DNA of 64,000 nucleotides, taken from Pedobacter hartonius (GTDB lineage: Bacteria > Bacteroidota > Bacteroidia > Sphingobacteriales > Sphingobacteriaceae). A program made the position numbers and the translations under genes. The notes beneath the pieces are model-generated. The model worked only from the letters and a program-made list of their open reading frames with translations, made no database searches and had not been told where the DNA came from. The stretch is from contig NZ_FNRA01000010.1 in assembly GCF_900107535.1 (NCBI RefSeq), forward strand, positions 62,001 through 126,000, given 5' to 3'. This document shows, one piece after another, positions 61,183 through 64,000 of the stretch; the first letter of the stretch is position 1, and each line of letters opens with the position of its first letter.

Positions 61183-61592
61183 TATTTATGTAGCATTGGT
61201 TTTGGTAGTGCGTCCAGAACTCTAACAATTTCGTCTTTTAAACTCTCCGGGTTAAACGGTTTAGGAAAATAGGCTTCTACCTTAAAGGGCAAATTGGCTA
61301 CGATTTTATCCAGACCTTCCGCGGCAGAAAGGATGATAATAGGTATTTCCCTGTAATAACCGCTTATTTTGATGCTTTTCAGAAAGGATGTGCCATCGAA
61401 ATGAGGCATATGAAGATCCAGAATGATAATATCAGGGAAATTACCGTCTTCAAGCCACAGGTGAGCTTTATACCCACTTTCCATCATATGGATGCTGTAC
61501 TGTTTTGACAATATGAAATTCAGCAGTTTTAAAATGCTAGGTTCATCATCAACTATTAAAACTTGTTTTCTTTTAAATGATGCACTTTCCAT
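61182..61592 (-). CDS. Receiver-only response regulator
   Basis: 136 aa single receiver domain with the full acidic set: D15, D16 (VLIVDDEPSIL), D59 (IIILDLHMP), Ser in IIILSAAEG and Lys in YFPKPF. No output domain. It is first in the polysaccharide operon and translationally coupled to the sugar transferase with pseudo-receiver, suggesting that it signals to that enzyme by protein contact. No histidine kinase is adjacent. Confidence 0.93.
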   Translation of the reverse strand: MESASFKRKQVLIVDDEPSILKLLNFILSKQYSIHMMESGYKAHLWLEDGNFPDIIILDLHMPHFDGTSFLKSIKISGYYREIPIIILSAAEGLDKIVANLPFKVEAYFPKPFNPESLKDEIVRVLDALPKPMLHK

Positions 61593-62068
61593 TTTTGAGG
61601 CATTTATTTAGGTAAATGAGATTGATTAAACTAACATGTAAAGATGACATTTGTTATTATTATCCAAATATATATCAATAAAAATACAATTTATAAACCA
61701 TTTTATAATTACGTATTATTAATAAAGTGAGATGTATGATACCCACGAAATTAATTCAATTTATCAACCAGAAATTTACGGAAACATACACATATCATTC
61801 ATTTAAGCAACTAAAATTAACAAAGCCTATCATTCGTGTCTTTATCAACCGCCACTCACAGGCTCCAGTAGCCGATTAAGCCGAAAAGCCAGTGATAAAC
61901 AGAAATAATATTCAGAAATTTAAAAAAAAATTATCCACACAACCAACAATCGCTATCATGGTTTTACGTTGGAGGACGATTAGGGGAAATTGTTCAACTA
62001 ACTGTAAAGTTAACGCCCCTACATCACAACCTGACAAATGACATATCGGCAGTAAACAATAAGAAAAA
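61593..62068. other. Upstream region of the polysaccharide operon with candidate -7 box
   Basis: 476 bases with no gene. On the minus strand TATATTTG (plus-strand 61665..61672) matches TAnnTTTG and lies 73 bases before the response-regulator ATG; the only nearby TTG is 14 bases further up, shorter than ideal. The rest is AT-rich without strong hairpins. The GT14 gene beyond ends here and no clear terminator for it was seen. Confidence 0.4.
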
Positions 62069-62923
62069 TTATTCTGTCATTTTATAAACCATATTAATCA
62101 CCTCTTTGTCCAGATCTGCATCGAATTTTCTTGCAAATAGATCATCAGATTCTTTCAGGGCATCAAAATCTTCAGTTACCAGGGTTTTGGGATGAGAAGC
62201 ATGTTCCTCCCAGGTCGTATAACGCAAATTATTATTGCTGATCTTCAGCGAAGAATTCAGCAATATCGACTGCAGCCAGATTTCGTCAGCACAATAGGTA
62301 TACTTAAAACTCCTTTGAAATGCAGGGTTCTCTTTTAAAAACCGCAGCGCATAGTCCATCGCTGCGCGATTCAGATTTACCCAATTCCATCCTCCATAAT
62401 ATCTGATAGGATAAAGCTTTCTTTTGATGCCGTATTTTAATTGGATACGTTGTGTAAAAGACAAGGCCTTTCTCTTCAGTATTCCTGGCAGGTTATTCTT
62501 AAAATCTATTCCAAAGTAGTAATTCAGCCTGTCAAATCCTCCGCCCTGCCCTGCCCAGGCTTTCTTGGGCAATAACTCACTATTGACGAAACTTGTATCC
62601 CCGTTTTTTGAGATAAAATCCTTCAGATATAAATTGCTCTTAATTGGCAGGTCGTGCCCGCTTATCAGAAGATAATAATCATAATCATTCAGGAATGACG
62701 CCTTAAATAATTCTATAGTAGCTAATATCTGGATGTAACTCCCCCAATTGACGCTATACCTTTTGACAAAAAAAACATTCTTGTACTTTTCAAAAAGTTC
62801 AACGTTCAAATCCCATTTTTCATCCGCATGGATATAAATATCGAAATCAAGGCTTAATCTTTCTACCAATTTTTCTAGTTGCCAAACGTTTTTATGCGCT
62901 AATATTAGAACTGCTGTCTTCAT
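62069..62923 (-). CDS. GT14-type glycosyltransferase (core-2/I-branching family)
   Basis: 284 aa, paralogue of the protein at 38834: VLILAHKNVWQLEKLVERL, FDIYIHADEKWD, NWGSYIQILATIELF, YYLLISGHDLPI and GGWNWVNLNRAAMDYAL. Conserved acidic CADEIWLQSILLNS matches the TDEFVIPTLIMNS block of the other copy. It stands alone on the minus strand outside the main operon, so it may act on the same glycan from a separate transcript. Confidence 0.9.
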   Translation of the reverse strand: MKTAVLILAHKNVWQLEKLVERLSLDFDIYIHADEKWDLNVELFEKYKNVFFVKRYSVNWGSYIQILATIELFKASFLNDYDYYLLISGHDLPIKSNLYLKDFISKNGDTSFVNSELLPKKAWAGQGGGFDRLNYYFGIDFKNNLPGILKRKALSFTQRIQLKYGIKRKLYPIRYYGGWNWVNLNRAAMDYALRFLKENPAFQRSFKYTYCADEIWLQSILLNSSLKISNNNLRYTTWEEHASHPKTLVTEDFDALKESDDLFARKFDADLDKEVINMVYKMTE

Positions 62924-63137
62924 TAAAATAAGAAATTTGATATTCTTTTCACAATTATCTGATAAAAAACAATGTAGTCAGAAAAACATTCGTTACGATA
63001 AAATATCAAAAAATTGTTCAATTATACCAATTTATATGCCATGAGCCGGGGAATATTTTGCTAAATAAATCAACAGGAATATTGACTTAAAAGTTATTAA
63101 TGAGTATGTTGCAGCCCTAACAATCTCTTAACACGGA

Positions 63138-63587
63138 ATGAAACAGAATGCGTTCTCTATTTTATTTTGCTGCCTGATCGTCATTCTGGCTTCATACTAT
63201 GTGCGGAAAAAAAAGCCGGTCAGCAAAAAAAAAACTCTGGTAAACCAAAGTTATATCTATACGCATGCTGGCAAAGCATTTGGAATTTTACGTGTGGAAT
63301 GCAGCGATTGCCAGTTAAGTTATACCGTAAACAATAAAAATTTCACTGTAGACATCAAAGATGGGAACGAAGACAGGTTTATTTACCCGGAACCATCTTC
63401 ATATGTAAAAACTATACTTAAATCAAAAAGTAATCAAATGATAAGGATATTGGCCATCAACCCCAATGGTAATGTTGTTTCAAACGTACTTGACAGTTTT
63501 AAGACAGACGAAGAACGAAGAAGCCAATACCTGATGCAATGTATCAAAATTAAAAGTACAATTATGGTAAATACAGCGGCCAGATAA
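63138..63587 (+). CDS. Hypothetical small membrane-anchored protein
   Basis: 149 aa. A single N-terminal membrane segment (FSILFCCLIVILASYYV) is followed by a Lys-rich stretch and an extracytoplasmic domain with a C-x-x-C pair (VECSDCQLSYTV). No family recognised. The beta-strand-like middle (NNKNFTVDIKDGNEDRFIY) and its place next to glycan genes suggest a small periplasmic accessory protein, but that is guesswork. It diverges from the GT14 gene. Confidence 0.55.
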   Translation: MKQNAFSILFCCLIVILASYYVRKKKPVSKKKTLVNQSYIYTHAGKAFGILRVECSDCQLSYTVNNKNFTVDIKDGNEDRFIYPEPSSYVKTILKSKSNQMIRILAINPNGNVVSNVLDSFKTDEERRSQYLMQCIKIKSTIMVNTAAR

Positions 63588-63605
63588 ATTTCACGGATAA
63601 GCCCC

Positions 63606-64000
63606 TTACTTCCCGGATTTAAGATGGGCGATCCACACTGCACGGTAAGGATGTAGCCAGCCCTCCCTCTGCAGATAATAAAACAGTCCCTCATCCACTC
63701 TAAAGGTAAACGTTCCTCTCAGAAAAGTATTGGCATGAACGGTCACAAAATTCTCCCTGTAACCAAAATCCGTGATTAACCTTATCTCCTTATACCCTTC
63801 TTTTTCAATTGTCCGGATTGTACAGGGATCCAAAGCAATTGCATACCTGAAATCTCTATTGTATACAAAATCCCACCTGTTCCAGGCAATTCTTCCGTTC
63901 TGGCCCGCTTTAGCAGCCTTCATAATACTTGGAGCACCCAACACTGTATTACTCCAGAAAGTTCTCTGCCCGCTTTCTGAAGGGAATAACAAATAAAAAT
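63606..64000 (-). CDS. Hypothetical protein, C-terminal part (open at window edge)
   Basis: The frame has no stop up to the window end, so only the C-terminal part of at least 131 codons is visible; the first possible internal start is a TTG at 63992. The sequence is rich in aromatic residues (NRWDFVYNRDFRYAIALD, FTFRVDEGLFYYLQREGW) and matches no family I know. It converges on the small membrane protein gene with an 18-base gap. Confidence 0.5.
   Translation of the reverse strand, partial: FYLLFPSESGQRTFWSNTVLGAPSIMKAAKAGQNGRIAWNRWDFVYNRDFRYAIALDPCTIRTIEKEGYKEIRLITDFGYRENFVTVHANTFLRGTFTFRVDEGLFYYLQREGWLHPYRAVWIAHLKSGK

Overview
The window looks like a chromosome segment of a Bacteroidota species, most likely Sphingobacteriaceae (Pedobacter-like). 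The basis is the set of families (HD/Pycsar-type membrane proteins, SdiA-regulated-like lipoprotein, RNA-degradosome-type polyphosphate kinase, gluconate 2-dehydrogenase subunit 3 partners of GMC oxidases), the near absence of Shine-Dalgarno sequences, and at least one good match to the Bacteroidota promoter TTTG-N19/20-TAnnTTTG (1298..1329). No rRNA, tRNA, CRISPR array or intact insertion sequence was seen.

Left part (1..16227): the tail of a histidine kinase, a PaaE-type flavin/2Fe-2S reductase, a degenerate Rpn/PD-(D/E)XK protein, and a glycogen pair (glgA-glgC, minus strand, ending in a clear terminator). A lipoprotein gene follows, then a 400-bp gap carrying two very long hairpins and small tandem repeats. 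Next is a tightly packed minus-strand operon of six genes: TetR regulator, HD-phosphohydrolase/PycTM fusion, ppk1, SdiA-regulated-like lipoprotein, GAF protein, and an outer-membrane barrel protein with a kinase-like periplasmic domain.

Middle (16761..28960): a compact biosynthetic locus on the plus strand with FkbM methyltransferase, a 2183-aa hybrid synthase (A-T-KS-AT-T-aminotransferase), a 1351-aa NRPS (C-A-T-TE) and a Sfp-type phosphopantetheinyl transferase. It contains its own carrier activation and release. The inferred product is a small molecule made from one amino acid, one malonyl unit that is transaminated at the beta carbon, and a second amino acid. The two A domains have nearly identical binding-pocket residues, so both positions probably use the same or very similar amino acids.

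Right part (28943..64000): a large exopolysaccharide/surface-glycan region. It has many GT2-type and other glycosyltransferases, two GT14 enzymes, a GT8, two GT-C membrane enzymes, an FdtA/FdtB-like nucleotide-sugar pair, Wzx-type flippase, O-antigen-ligase/polymerase-like protein, Wzc-like co-polymerase, a half-length TolC-type outer-membrane protein, an initiating sugar transferase fused to a pseudo-receiver, and a receiver-only response regulator. The segment 55559..61592 on the minus strand reads as the head of the export operon and continues down to about 47649. Between 32901 and 45809 lie two GMC oxidoreductase/small Tat-signal partner pairs, two UbiA-type prenyltransferases, a GtrA protein and a HAD phosphatase. 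That combination suggests polyprenyl-phosphate-linked sugar chemistry related to the decaprenylphosphoryl-pentose pathway (inference).

All assignments are by eye from translated sequence and motifs; no database search was run.
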